NCBI GenBank assembly: GCA_032716605.1
Contig: CM064480.1
Span: 26,278,129-26,342,128 of the forward strand
Direction of reading: 5' to 3'
DNA: 64,000 nucleotides
DNA from: Paralithodes platypus
Taxonomy: Eukaryota > Arthropoda > Malacostraca > Decapoda > Lithodidae
The notes under the pieces were generated by a model. The model was not told the origin of the DNA and ran no database searches. It was given only the letters and a program-made list of their open reading frames with translations. This document shows positions 1 to 8,914 of the stretch, in pieces. Made by a program: the position numbers and the translations under genes. Numbering within the stretch: position 1 is the stretch's first letter; each line of letters starts with the position of its first letter.

Positions 1-345
1 TGGTGGCTGGCAGTGGTACCCCACTACTGGAAATTACTGGAAGTGGCCATTCATAGTATCTGGGACCCTGCAAAAGATTTTGAAAGTGATTTGAAGTGGT
101 TACCTCATGAGCTGAGCTAGCTCAGTTCTGGGGTTTTGCCATTTTTGGGCATGCCTGGCGGGGGTACCCCACCACTGGAATTTACTGGCAGTGGCCATTC
201 ATTATATCTGGGACCCTGCAGAAGATTTTGCAAGTTATTTTAAGTGGTTACCTCAATAGCTGATCTAGATCAGCTTTGAGGGGCTAAGTAATGGTTGCTG
301 GCAGGGGCAACCCACTAATGAAAATTGCTGTCATCAACCATGTTT
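1..345. repeat. Degenerate tandem repeat, about 148 bp unit
   Basis: Two clear units and a decayed third start near 16, 164 and 307. Each has a 'GTACCCCAC..CTGG' head, 'TGGCCATTCAT..TATCTGGGACCCTGCA' body and 'AAGTGGTTACCTCA' tail followed by a short palindrome around AGCTCAG/GATCAG. No coding potential. The left end of the array may lie outside the window. Confidence 0.75.
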
Positions 346-378
346 CATAAATTGGGGTATGGAATGTCTATTACAGTT

Positions 379-1968
379 GTTGTTGTTCCCTAAGCTGCCT
401 GGCCGAACAGCCCCGAGTCCTTAAGGAAGGCCATGGCCACGGTTGGGCTTTCCCACAGAGCTCTCAAAGAGTGTAAATTGTGTTGTTGGCGTAAGTGGTT
501 GTGTGAAATGCAGTCTTCTATGATGTGTTTAATGGTATGGGGTGCTGTGTTACAACCCGGGCAGGTGTCGACGACGGAGTCATCCAGTCTCTTCTGATAG
601 CTCAGAAGAGCTGAATGGTGTCCGCATCTCAGCCTGGCCAGGTGGACTCTTTCCTCGCGAGGAAGGGAGGATTCAGAAGGATGGATTTCGGGAGGTCGTG
701 CTTGCAGCTGCGTGTTGTCTATGAGTGAGTGGATTGAACGGCGAGTGATATGAGTATGGATGTGCTTCCGGAAGTTGGTTTGGGGTGGGCAGGGAGGGAG
801 AGAAGACAGTATTTGTGTGTGATAGCGTGTGCTGGGTGTTGTTTTGATATTTCTTGGTGTCTGTGGGTGTGTTGCCATGTAGTGTAGTGGGTGGTCTTGA
901 TTCGTGGAGGCTGCTGCCAGGAATTGAGTGCCTCTCATGTCTAGATGATCTTTGACTATGAGGACTTTGGTTTCTTGATGTAGGTGATCAGTGGGTGTAG
1001 TAGCTGTGCATCCTGTGATGATTTTCAGGGCTTTATTTTGAATAGTCTGTAAGGTCTTATGATGTGTTTCAGCTAGGTTAGAAGCCCAGGCTGGGCTTGC
1101 GTATTCCATAACTGATCTTATGTATTGTTTGTAGACTGTGGTGGTGGTTTCTTTGTTGTTTCCAAATTTTGTGTGGACAAGTAATCTGAGGGCGTTAAGT
1201 CTGGGTGTCAGTTTCTTTTTTGTGTTTGTGGTGTGCTGTTTAAATGTCATTTGGGTGTCGTATGTTACTCCTAGGATTTTGTGTGTGTGTGTGTGTGTGT
1301 GTTAGGGGTGTGTTGTTTATGTTGAGTCCCGAGACGTAATCGTGCTCTCCTGTCCAGCTTGTGAGGAGGGTTGCAGTGGATTTAGCTGGGGCTAAATTGA
1401 GTCTGTTTGTAGTGCACCATTCATATAATGTGTCGAGATAGTCTTGAAGGAGTCCTGTTGCTGTGTCTGCGTTTTGGTGCGTGCTTGTGAGTGTTATGTC
1501 GTCTGCGTAGGAAGGAGGCTATGGTTATTTGGGGTGAATTTGGTGTATTTATATCATGCATGTACAGATTGAAGAGTGCGGGCGACAGGACGGATCCTTG
1601 CGAGACTCCGTTTGGGAAATTTCTAATGCTAGATTACTGACCGGCAAAAGATACGTGTTCACATCTGCCTGGTAAGAAGTTGGCCAGCCATCTTTTTGTG
1701 TTGTTGTGCATGTTTGTGTTGTAGATTTTGTTTGTTAGGTTGTGGCGGGGGATGGCATCGAAGGCTTTACTAATGTCGAGTGTGGCAAGTACTGATCTGT
1801 GTGGTGGTCTAGCTGAGTTGATGCCGTCAAAAGCTCTTTGTGTAAGGTCTGTAAGAAGAGTGTTTGTGGAGTGCAATGGCCTGAAGCCGTGTTGTGTTTG
1901 AGAAAGGGGTAAGTCAGGTGTCAGGTGGCACGCGTCCTTGGAGCGGCTGCGGTCGCGCCGGGCAATTC
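379..1968 (-). mobile_element. 5'-truncated non-LTR retrotransposon with 12 bp target duplication
   Basis: The insert lies between direct copies of TCTATTACAGTT at 367-378 and 1969-1980. On the minus strand it ends in a (CAA)n-type tail at 379-387, as expected for a LINE copied from its 3' end. It carries reverse-transcriptase coding sequence from the fingers/palm to the C-terminus but no endonuclease, so it is 5'-truncated. A (GT)n run sits at 1279-1301. The 3' tail is shared with the insertion at 16093-16601. Clade is uncertain; a Jockey/I-like group is likely. Confidence 0.85.
390..1930 (-). pseudogene. LINE reverse transcriptase, C-terminal two thirds, frameshifted
   Basis: Read on the minus strand, the segment at 1634-1895 gives HGFRPLHSTNT followed by LDISKAFDAIPRHNL, the first RT palm aspartate motif. 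After a break near 1630 the reading continues as GVSQGSVLSPALFNLYM and then YADD, the catalytic motif. A thumb-like stretch (YASPAWASN, then IQNKALKIITG) follows, and then a C-terminal region with CPGC and a later His/Cys pair typical of the zinc-knuckle tail of I/Jockey-like LINEs. The last 286 codons (390-1250) are open and end in SGLFGQAA. At least one frameshift lies between 1250 and 1634, so the copy is dead. Function in the intact element is target-primed reverse transcription. Confidence 0.85.
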
Positions 1969-2159
1969 TCTATTACAGTTATTTAGGATGGGTTACTGTG
2001 CAAAGCTGATCTAGATAATTTTTGTAGTGGAATAAATCCACTCTCCTGGCCACATCCACCACAGCAAGCCTGCCAGTCGTCCAGTTCCATACATTAGCAT
2101 TGATAGACGATACTTTGGTGGGAAAGAAAATTGGTTACCTTTCCAGCTAACCAAACCCC

Positions 2160-2480
2160 CCCCGGGCTCCCGGTCTATACTTAGAGTACCTGGAGGAAAA
2201 CATTGTTCAATTTAACCGGAAACCTGGTGGTGCATCGGTTTTTTGTACCCGGATTGCCCGGAGGAAAACATTGTTCCTCAGTTTAACCGGAACCAATTGG
2301 TGCATCGGTTTTATTTATTTATTTATTTATTTATGTATTTATTTATTTTTTATTTATTTATTTAATTTTAATTTTTTTGTATAGTACCCGGATTGCCCGG
2401 AGTACCCAGAGGAAAACATTGTTCCTCAACCTGCGGTCCTGACCGGAAACCTGTTGGTTACTCGGTACCCTGACATAAAT
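2160..2480. repeat. Degenerate repeats plus (TTTA)n microsatellite
   Basis: Three imperfect units share 'GGAGGAAAACATTGTTC', then 'TTTAACCGGAAACC', then 'TTGGTGCATCGGTTTT'. They lie near 2205, 2260 and 2400. A (TTTA)n-like run occupies about 2308-2372. From 2480 to 2650 related 'CCCGGAGGGAAC' strings recur. Nothing coding is visible. Confidence 0.6.
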
Positions 2481-2659
2481 GGTTAGTCTGCATAAATAAA
2501 TAATTTAACATTTGGCTCACAATAGGGACCTTACCCGGAGGGAACATTGTTCCTCGTAGTATAATAATAGCTCACTGGGTGAAAGCGACCCGGGTGTTCA
2601 AAACCCGGAGGGAACGAAGGGACACAGGAGTCCCGCCGACTCCGGGACTCTAAGCTTAC

Positions 2660-3900
2660 GAACTACAGGTATTTCTATTTGAAGAAATTACCTCATAATT
2701 GTGTAGGAACCATTGGTATTCAGCTTTTATATTGAAAATTGAAGTAAATCCATCGAAGAACTTCATACTATATTACTCATATAGGAAGAGAACAACTGGT
2801 CCCAAATGTTGTAAAATTCAGTAGAGGGAGGCTCTGAGCTAGGCCTATTGGCCGCTACCTTGATCACGTGCTCGAGGTGGCGAGCGTGAGACAAAGCATG
2901 GCCTTACAAATAATTAACTGGTACAAAAATAGGATATACATATTAAGAGTTAATAAAGTCTAGTTAAGAACATATCAGCTCGAAATAATGTTAAAAGTAT
3001 GTAAACTACAAAAGTGAAGCAAACTTTGATAAATGAGGAACTAAGTAATGAGCAAGTAGAACTACAGAATGTATACAATACTTAAGACAATTTTAATATT
3101 ACAAGTAGAACTGCAGAAAATAACGTAATATTTAAGACATTTGCATTAATAATATCTTAAAAGAGGAAAGCTCAGATTACGACTAAGAGTTCAACATGTA
3201 GCATGAGGACACACAACGATGATGAATAAGCCTAACACTAATAGGTTAAGTATTAAATTCAAAGCAAGACAAAAGGAGCTGAATATATTGATCCAGACCT
3301 ACAAGTCAAAGAGCTGCAATGGAAATTATAAAAGATAAATAACTGTACTAGGGCATAGCCTAGTAATAGTTCACCACTTACGATGACAAAAAATATATCA
3401 TAGCCTACTAAGAATGGCGAAGCGGTATCAATATACTTTCGGTGTGGACAGGCGAGGACGGTGGCCTTCTGAAACATGCAGGGCGATTACTCAAATCATG
3501 TTTGGACCTAACTCAATTAATATGTAACAGGGACTCCCTAGAAAGGAGAAAGCCAGGCAAATGCCGAGACGCCCAGAGCAAGGGGGCACACGTCCGACAC
3601 GCCTGGATCACAACCGTAAAGAGGCAGATAAACACGCTAAAGAATCTGGCATCATGTGCAAGGGAAGCATTACAACAGCACAGCTGGAGGGCTAAGGCAC
3701 CGGGAGATTTGAAATGATAGATTCTTCTTTTAAATTTTATTTCTAGTGGTATCCATTTTTCAATGATGAGCCCTTGGTAAGATTTAATGGGTATTAACCA
3801 AGGATTATTTTTTATGCTATATACGCAACGGTTGTGATAAGAACTCCGGGTATTCCCGAACGGGTCCCGGAATCTCAACCTGTATATAGTATAGGCTCTT
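2660..3900. other. No recognisable gene
   Basis: AT-rich sequence without an RNA gene or recognised transposon boundary. A 91-codon plus-strand frame at 3442-3717 and an antisense one at 3513-3878 overlap each other; neither shows a family I recognise. Confidence 0.4.
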
Positions 3901-3902
3901 CG

Positions 3903-4361
3903 TCATTGATGGAGAGAACCAATACTAAATAGGTACATTGCATAGTTGTGGTGGCCGATGACGAAAAAGTATGGCAGTTGACGCTGGATGCAGAGCTGCT
4001 GCAAGAGCCAATCTTCCTCCCTCTCGGCGTGGAGTAACTGATGAGCGAGCAAGGTTGGTGTGATCAGGTTGTCCACCCATTGGCGGCCAGTCGAATATAG
4101 TCGTGCCTTCTCCAGGTACTCACATATATGGTCCCATGTCTTGAAGCCGGTCTGTAGGAAGGATTGCAGCAGAATGCAAGATGCCATCCTGAATGCACGT
4201 ATTGCATGCACCCATGGTTTCCCCTGACCCATGCTGCTGCTGACTCCTCCAAAGGCAGTGCTGATGAGAGTCTCCAGACCTGATCTCTTCATCAAGTGCC
4301 CGATGCACCCACAGATATTTTGAACTATGTGCATCACGCCAGAATAATAATCGAATTTCAA
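3903..4361 (-). CDS. Possible gene fragment, uncharacterised invertebrate repeat-associated family
   Basis: A 152-codon open frame on the minus strand with non-random, protein-like composition. It contains SGLETLISTAFGGV near residue 27, a central EYLEKARLYSTGRQWVDNLI and a C-terminal LLHAEREEDWLLQQL followed by LPYFFVIGHHNYAMY. The pattern of an 'AERE..DW' segment followed about 20 residues later by 'PYFF..GHHNYA' is one I associate with an uncharacterised protein family common in aquatic invertebrate genomes; this is from memory and unverified. The start has no visible context, the 5' portion is probably missing, and neighbours are all repeats, so it may belong to an unrecognised mobile element. 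No function is assigned. Confidence 0.4.
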   Translation of the reverse strand: MKFDYYSGVMHIVQNICGCIGHLMKRSGLETLISTAFGGVSSSMGQGKPWVHAIRAFRMASCILLQSFLQTGFKTWDHICEYLEKARLYSTGRQWVDNLITPTLLAHQLLHAEREEDWLLQQLCIQRQLPYFFVIGHHNYAMYLFSIGSLHQ

Positions 4362-4759
4362 AATGTTTACATTGACCTTGACCTTATATGGTGACCTTGA
4401 CCTTTAATCATGAAAATGATATCAGAAATGAATTCCTCGTGTCAAATTTGGATAGAAAAGTGCTACCACACATGAATCTAGGCCTATTAGTTAAAAAGTT
4501 AGCGCTAATTATGCTAATTAGCTAATTACAAAATTTCCCCAAAGTTGGCGCAGTGCCAACAAAGCTCAAAATCTTCCAGGCATATATATGAATACATATC
4601 AATAAAAAAAAATTGCCATATTAACAATTTCCAGGTTCTCTATTGGAATGATACAGTCCACAACTAGACTACTAACCTTTATAATTTAATTTATTATTAT
4701 AACATAGGCTTCTATGGAGAAAAAGTGGACTTTGTGGAAATCCCAAGAACACCATAGTA

Positions 4760-5317
4760 CAGCTCGGTCCCGCATAGTGCGAGAAATTGATCGATACAGT
4801 GTGTCGCACTATGTGAATTCGCATTATGTGAACAACATATCCTATGGGAAAAAGTGTAATTGGTCGATCGGTCCTCCATATAGCACACATATCTTTCCTT
4901 ATATCGTTTTTTATACTGACACAAACATACCAAGAACAAATATTAATGATAAATTTAGTATATCAATGGTAAATTAGACCTTTCCTTACCTTAAACTCTA
5001 CACTTGATATGATCACAAACCCGAGAATGTGAGATAGCGTCACACAGTATGGGGTAAAAAATGTCTGACTGACCAGCCTCCCTCCATGCCCAAGCTGCTC
5101 AAACACCAGTGATGCCATGAGTCAGGCAGGAAATTTATCGCACTGTACAAATTTTGGCCGCACTAATAGAAAACTCCCCGGATTTAACCCATATTGCCAC
5201 CCGACTCGCAATAAAAGATCGTATTCGCATTGGTTGATAATTTTGTGTTTAATATTTTTGTTGTTCCCACTAATCGAAATTCGCACTGCTTGAACTTGTT
5301 TTATACGGGACTGAGCT
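4760..5317. mobile_element. pogo/Tigger-like MITE (558 bp)
   Basis: Starts CAGCTCGGTCCCGCATA after a TA at 4758-4759. The right end read inverted gives AGCTCAGTCCCGTATA, next to TA at 5318-5319. TA target duplications and CAG-initial inverted termini fit the pogo/Tigger branch of Tc1/mariner. There is no transposase; a 87-codon frame at 4714-4977 crosses the boundary and is not meaningful. The final base of the right end appears lost. Confidence 0.65.
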
Positions 5318-5387
5318 TACCTTTAACATGTAAACATATGAGTTCGTTAACGCGGTTTTTGGTAACACGGGAGGTTACCAGAACACA

Positions 5388-5416
5388 TTAGCCGCGTTAC
5401 CGGAGGACCGATTGTA
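5388..5416. mobile_element. Orphan pogo-like terminus
   Basis: Read inverted, this gives CAATCGGTCCTCCGGTAACG after a TA, which looks like the outer end of another pogo/Tigger-like element. No partner terminus was identified nearby. Confidence 0.35.
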
Positions 5417-5428
5417 TATATATATATA

Positions 5429-6791
5429 CAGTGCACTCCCCGTATCCGTGCCTAAGTCGTACCACGTATTCTCCGCGGATACGCGATTTCGCGGATACGT
5501 GGGCAGTGTTTAACATAGGTTTCAATGGGAAATAGAGTTAGGTCGTACCAAGCTCACCCATCATGGACCCTCAAATACACTATTTTGACCTACCTAATGA
5601 CATTAATATGTACCCAATGATTAAAGGATACTCACTTTGATCCACAATGACTGTTCCACTAAGCTCCAGGTACAGTCCAAAGCAGTGGACATCAAGTACA
5701 TTCCAAAGGTAAATCCAGGTGTCACTTGTGCCATATCATCATCCCCTCCCCTATGAACCATTCCTAGAACCCCTTTAACCCTTGTCTAGCGGGTTTTTTT
5801 GGGCTTATTTGGGCATATTCAGGCCCTCCTGCATGATAAATCAAGTATCTGCATGAACAAAAAATTATTTAGCAAAAAACTAGGCGCTAAAAGCTTCAAA
5901 ATGAGACCAGAACGAGCTACGTAGCACTCGTGGTTCTCATACAGTGATACCAGTAACATGGGAGTTTAGCGTATAGCGGCATATTTTTCCCAGCTATGCT
6001 CACTACTGGCTACACTGCCGGCCTCTCGAGAACACAGGGAACATGAGTTAATGGGTCGCGGTAAGCCCTGGGAGTCGGCTGTCTGGCCCGCTGCGCTCCC
6101 GGCCATTTGCACTCTATTTTAACCCTTTAAAAGCCTTAATAATGCTCCTAACTTGCTGCATATTGGAAACGGACTTAGGTCCGACCCCGATCTTTAAGGG
6201 TTAAGAACCACTTATAACACATTAATCAAGATTATCTGCACTTTTATCTAAAAAAAAAAACTTATTAAACATGATTTTCTTCACTTTATCCTCAACCAAT
6301 GAACCATTCTTAGAACCACTTAGAACACATTAAGCCAGATGAATATGAGAAGGAAAAGAAAATTACATGAGAGTTCAGTAGCACTACAGTAAGTTTTTCT
6401 CCCTTATCCAACACTTACACAAGTGATCTGCCTTGTGTGAGAGGGATCTGCCTTGTGTTAGAGGGATCTGCCTTTTGTTACAGGGATCTGCCTTTTGTTA
6501 CAGGGATCTGCCTTGTGTTATAGGGATCTGCCTTGTGTTAGAGGGATCTACCTTGTGTTAGAGGGATCTGCCTTGTGTGGGACAACCGGCTTTTTGCAGT
6601 CTCCCATATTCTTATATTTCGCCTTTCTTGGTTAATGGCAGCACTGCTTTCTTCCTCGATCGAGTGAAAATCCGCGGATAACGCATACGTTTTCACAGAT
6701 AATCGCCGATAACGAGTCATGGGATATTTAGGGGTGTCCGCGGATAGCAAGGATCGCGGATACTTGGAGCGCGGATAACGGGAGTGCACTG
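5429..6791. mobile_element. pogo/Tigger-like non-autonomous element (1363 bp)
   Basis: Left terminus CAGTGCACTCCCCGTATCC and inverted right terminus CAGTGCACTCCCGTTATCC are flanked by TA (5427-5428 and 6792-6793). Internal sequence repeats 'CGCGGATA' strings near both ends. No transposase frame is present. A 20 bp tandem array sits inside at 6425-6584. Confidence 0.85.
6425..6584. repeat. 20 bp minisatellite, 8 units
   Basis: GATCTGCCTTGTGTTAGAGG-type units start every 20 bases at 6425, 6445, 6465, 6485, 6505, 6525, 6545 and 6565, with one to three substitutions each. The array is internal to the pogo-like element. Confidence 0.9.
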
Positions 6792-6865
6792 TATATATAC
6801 CGTACATATATATACCGGTATACATATATTGTATATATATAATTTATTAGTGGCCCCTCCATCAT

Positions 6866-7151
6866 TGACGAACATGCCTATTACATAAGGCATCCTCTTC
6901 AAACACTAATCCGCCGTAGTTTGAATCTACCGCACAGAGCATTTAAAAACTGAGGAGCCTTCATCATGAGCACACGCGACCTCACTCATGGCTTCAGTCA
7001 TTATGAATTGGGTTCTCACTACGAAAAAACTTTGTAAAAAATAAAAACAAAAAGAAAATAAGAATAACTATCCAATAAGCTTTCCATCATATCGTGGATG
7101 TACTTGTGTGGATCTTTGACCAGACGCTGATTCAGGCGTCATTCTTCCTTC
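6866..7151. repeat. DIRS A left inverted terminal repeat
   Basis: Nearly perfect reverse complement of 15157-15450, from TCATTGACGAACATGCC inward to GATTCAGGCGTCATTCTTCC. The same sequence heads DIRS E at 62007-62295 and, truncated, DIRS D from 54213. Confidence 0.95.
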
Positions 7152-8914
7152 TCTGCTCTGCGCTCAGCCTGCCCGGACGTGTCTCCCCACGCTCCGCTGG
7201 TTCCGCATTTGCTGCGTCCCTAGTGAGTTTTTTCTCATTTGTTTACTCCGGGATGTATCGAGTAAGGTTAGGATATGCGTAGCAGGAGTGTCCTGGGCTG
7301 GTTGCCCGCAGTGCAGTGTATTTTGGGTCGTGTGTTTGGGGCATCTATTTCGGATGTACCCTCGTGGTCCTGTTGTGGACATGTGAACTTTTTCACAGTT
7401 GAGTTAGCTTGTGATGCAGGCGGCTTTCATTACGCGTTATTTTTGCTGCCTTTTATCTTTCTGATGAGGTAGCGTTGCTTGCTGACATTCCCAGCGTATT
7501 TTTCTTCACTTAGTGAAGTTTTTTCTGGGTCCCGAGTCAGTCTTCCCTTTGTCGGAAGTATTTGCTACAGTGGTGTGTTGGCGGTGGTTCCTGTTGTGAT
7601 ATTTCCAGTGCTTTTGTTTATATTTCAACATTTGTTGTGCCGTCTGCCTAGGCCTAGCCAGCCGCTCGTAGCTTTGCCACATGTACAAGTGTTATTGATT
7701 TATTTTATAAATATGTCCTACTGTGTCATGTGTATCCTGGTTTAGTTGTGTATTGGCTAATTCCACGGACTATGTATGTTTCCTGGATTAGTTGTGTATT
7801 GGCTAATTCCACGGATTATATTTGTGGACCCTAGGTTAGTTGTGCTTTGGCTATCTCTCGGGTCCTATGTGCGTTCAATTGGTTTCTGAACGGGGTGGGT
7901 TACTTTCCGGCGGGTTTTTCTCGGTTACACCACGAAAACCCCGGCCGAGAGCCGTGTTTGGCCACGCGTGGTTTCAAAACAGGCTTGTGTCCCCGGCGAG
8001 TAGGTCTCTGTGGTGGTGCCTGTTTCAGGCTCCCTATGATTCCCGGCGTAATGGCTGTACCCATCTAACATTGTTCATGCGGACATATGTTATGAAGTTT
8101 TTCTACCCGGTTTTACAAACCAAAGGAAAAACCCTAGCTGTTGTTGTGGGCTTTCCTCCCCGGCGATCTTTTACAAAGAAGTGGAGATAGGAACTTATGG
8201 GGTTAACGTTTAAAACATCAGATCTCACCCGGCGGGTGCACCTTGGTAGGGTGGGATGAACGAATTGGTAATTCAGTTTAGTTAACCGGTCCATTTTAGT
8301 GATACTATATGTATCACCGCCCTCACACATACGGCGATCGAAGGCTCAATTAGGGTTAACATCTTTTTTCATAAGTTTTTCACACCCGGCGGGTGCTCCT
8401 GGGAGGAGGAAATACGAAATTTACAATTAAAGTTAGTTGACCAATTAATTGAGAGATACGTTTATGTATCGCCGCCTTCAACATACGGCGATCTATGTGA
8501 CAATTCGTTAGCAGTCAGCTCTCGTATCAGCCTGCCCTGTGTTAATCTGCTAGATAATTCAGGGGCCGGCGTCTTTGTGGGGGGTTGTTTTCCAAAATTG
8601 AATCTTGAAACAGTCACCACCAGAAAGACTATGTTTATAAACGCCATACTGGTCTTTTATATTATGTCAGAGGGTATTCTTAAACTTTCTTAAGACATGT
8701 CTAGATATTCGGAAATCTTTATAGAACCCCGCCGCGTAATGAGCTGTGATCATTGTGACATTACGTCTCGTTATCCGGCGGGTTATTAACACTTGTGTGC
8801 GAACATTTTGGGTTAACCTTATGAGCATTAATTCCTGGATTTTTTTTTTTTTTCCAGGGCTGGACTCCGGCGGACCAATACAGAACCTGCAGTAGTTTCC
8901 CACCAGTCTCTGTC
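7152..8914 (+). other. DIRS A 5' region (putative leader)
   Basis: About 1.76 kb between the inverted repeat and gag, closely matched in E (62296-64000) and partly in D (54360-56773). It probably holds the promoter and RNA leader. CCGGCG hexamers recur on the plus strand (for example near 7908, 7993, 8041, 8158, 8229, 8386, 8563, 8776, 8865). A 62-codon frame at 7094-7282 is shared with D and E; whether it is translated is unknown. No other gene is supported. Confidence 0.65.
8226..8492 (+). promoter_or_regulatory. Repeated two-hairpin module in the DIRS A 5' region
   Basis: Two modules. Each begins with a CACCCGGCGGGTG hairpin (8226-8238 and 8383-8395) and ends with an ATCGCCG...CGGCGAT stem with a 12- or 11-base loop (8313-8319/8332-8338 and 8468-8474/8486-8492; the first has one A for G in the left arm). 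The same pairs occur in E and, with changes, in D. Function is unknown; an RNA or DNA structural signal is an inference. Confidence 0.55.

Noticed and set aside
3442..3878. Two overlapping opposite-strand frames (91 and 121 codons)
   Set aside because: Neither has recognisable motifs and they overlap, so no gene is claimed.
6425..6584. CRISPR array
   Set aside because: The 20 bp repeats are contiguous without spacers, in a eukaryotic DNA transposon.
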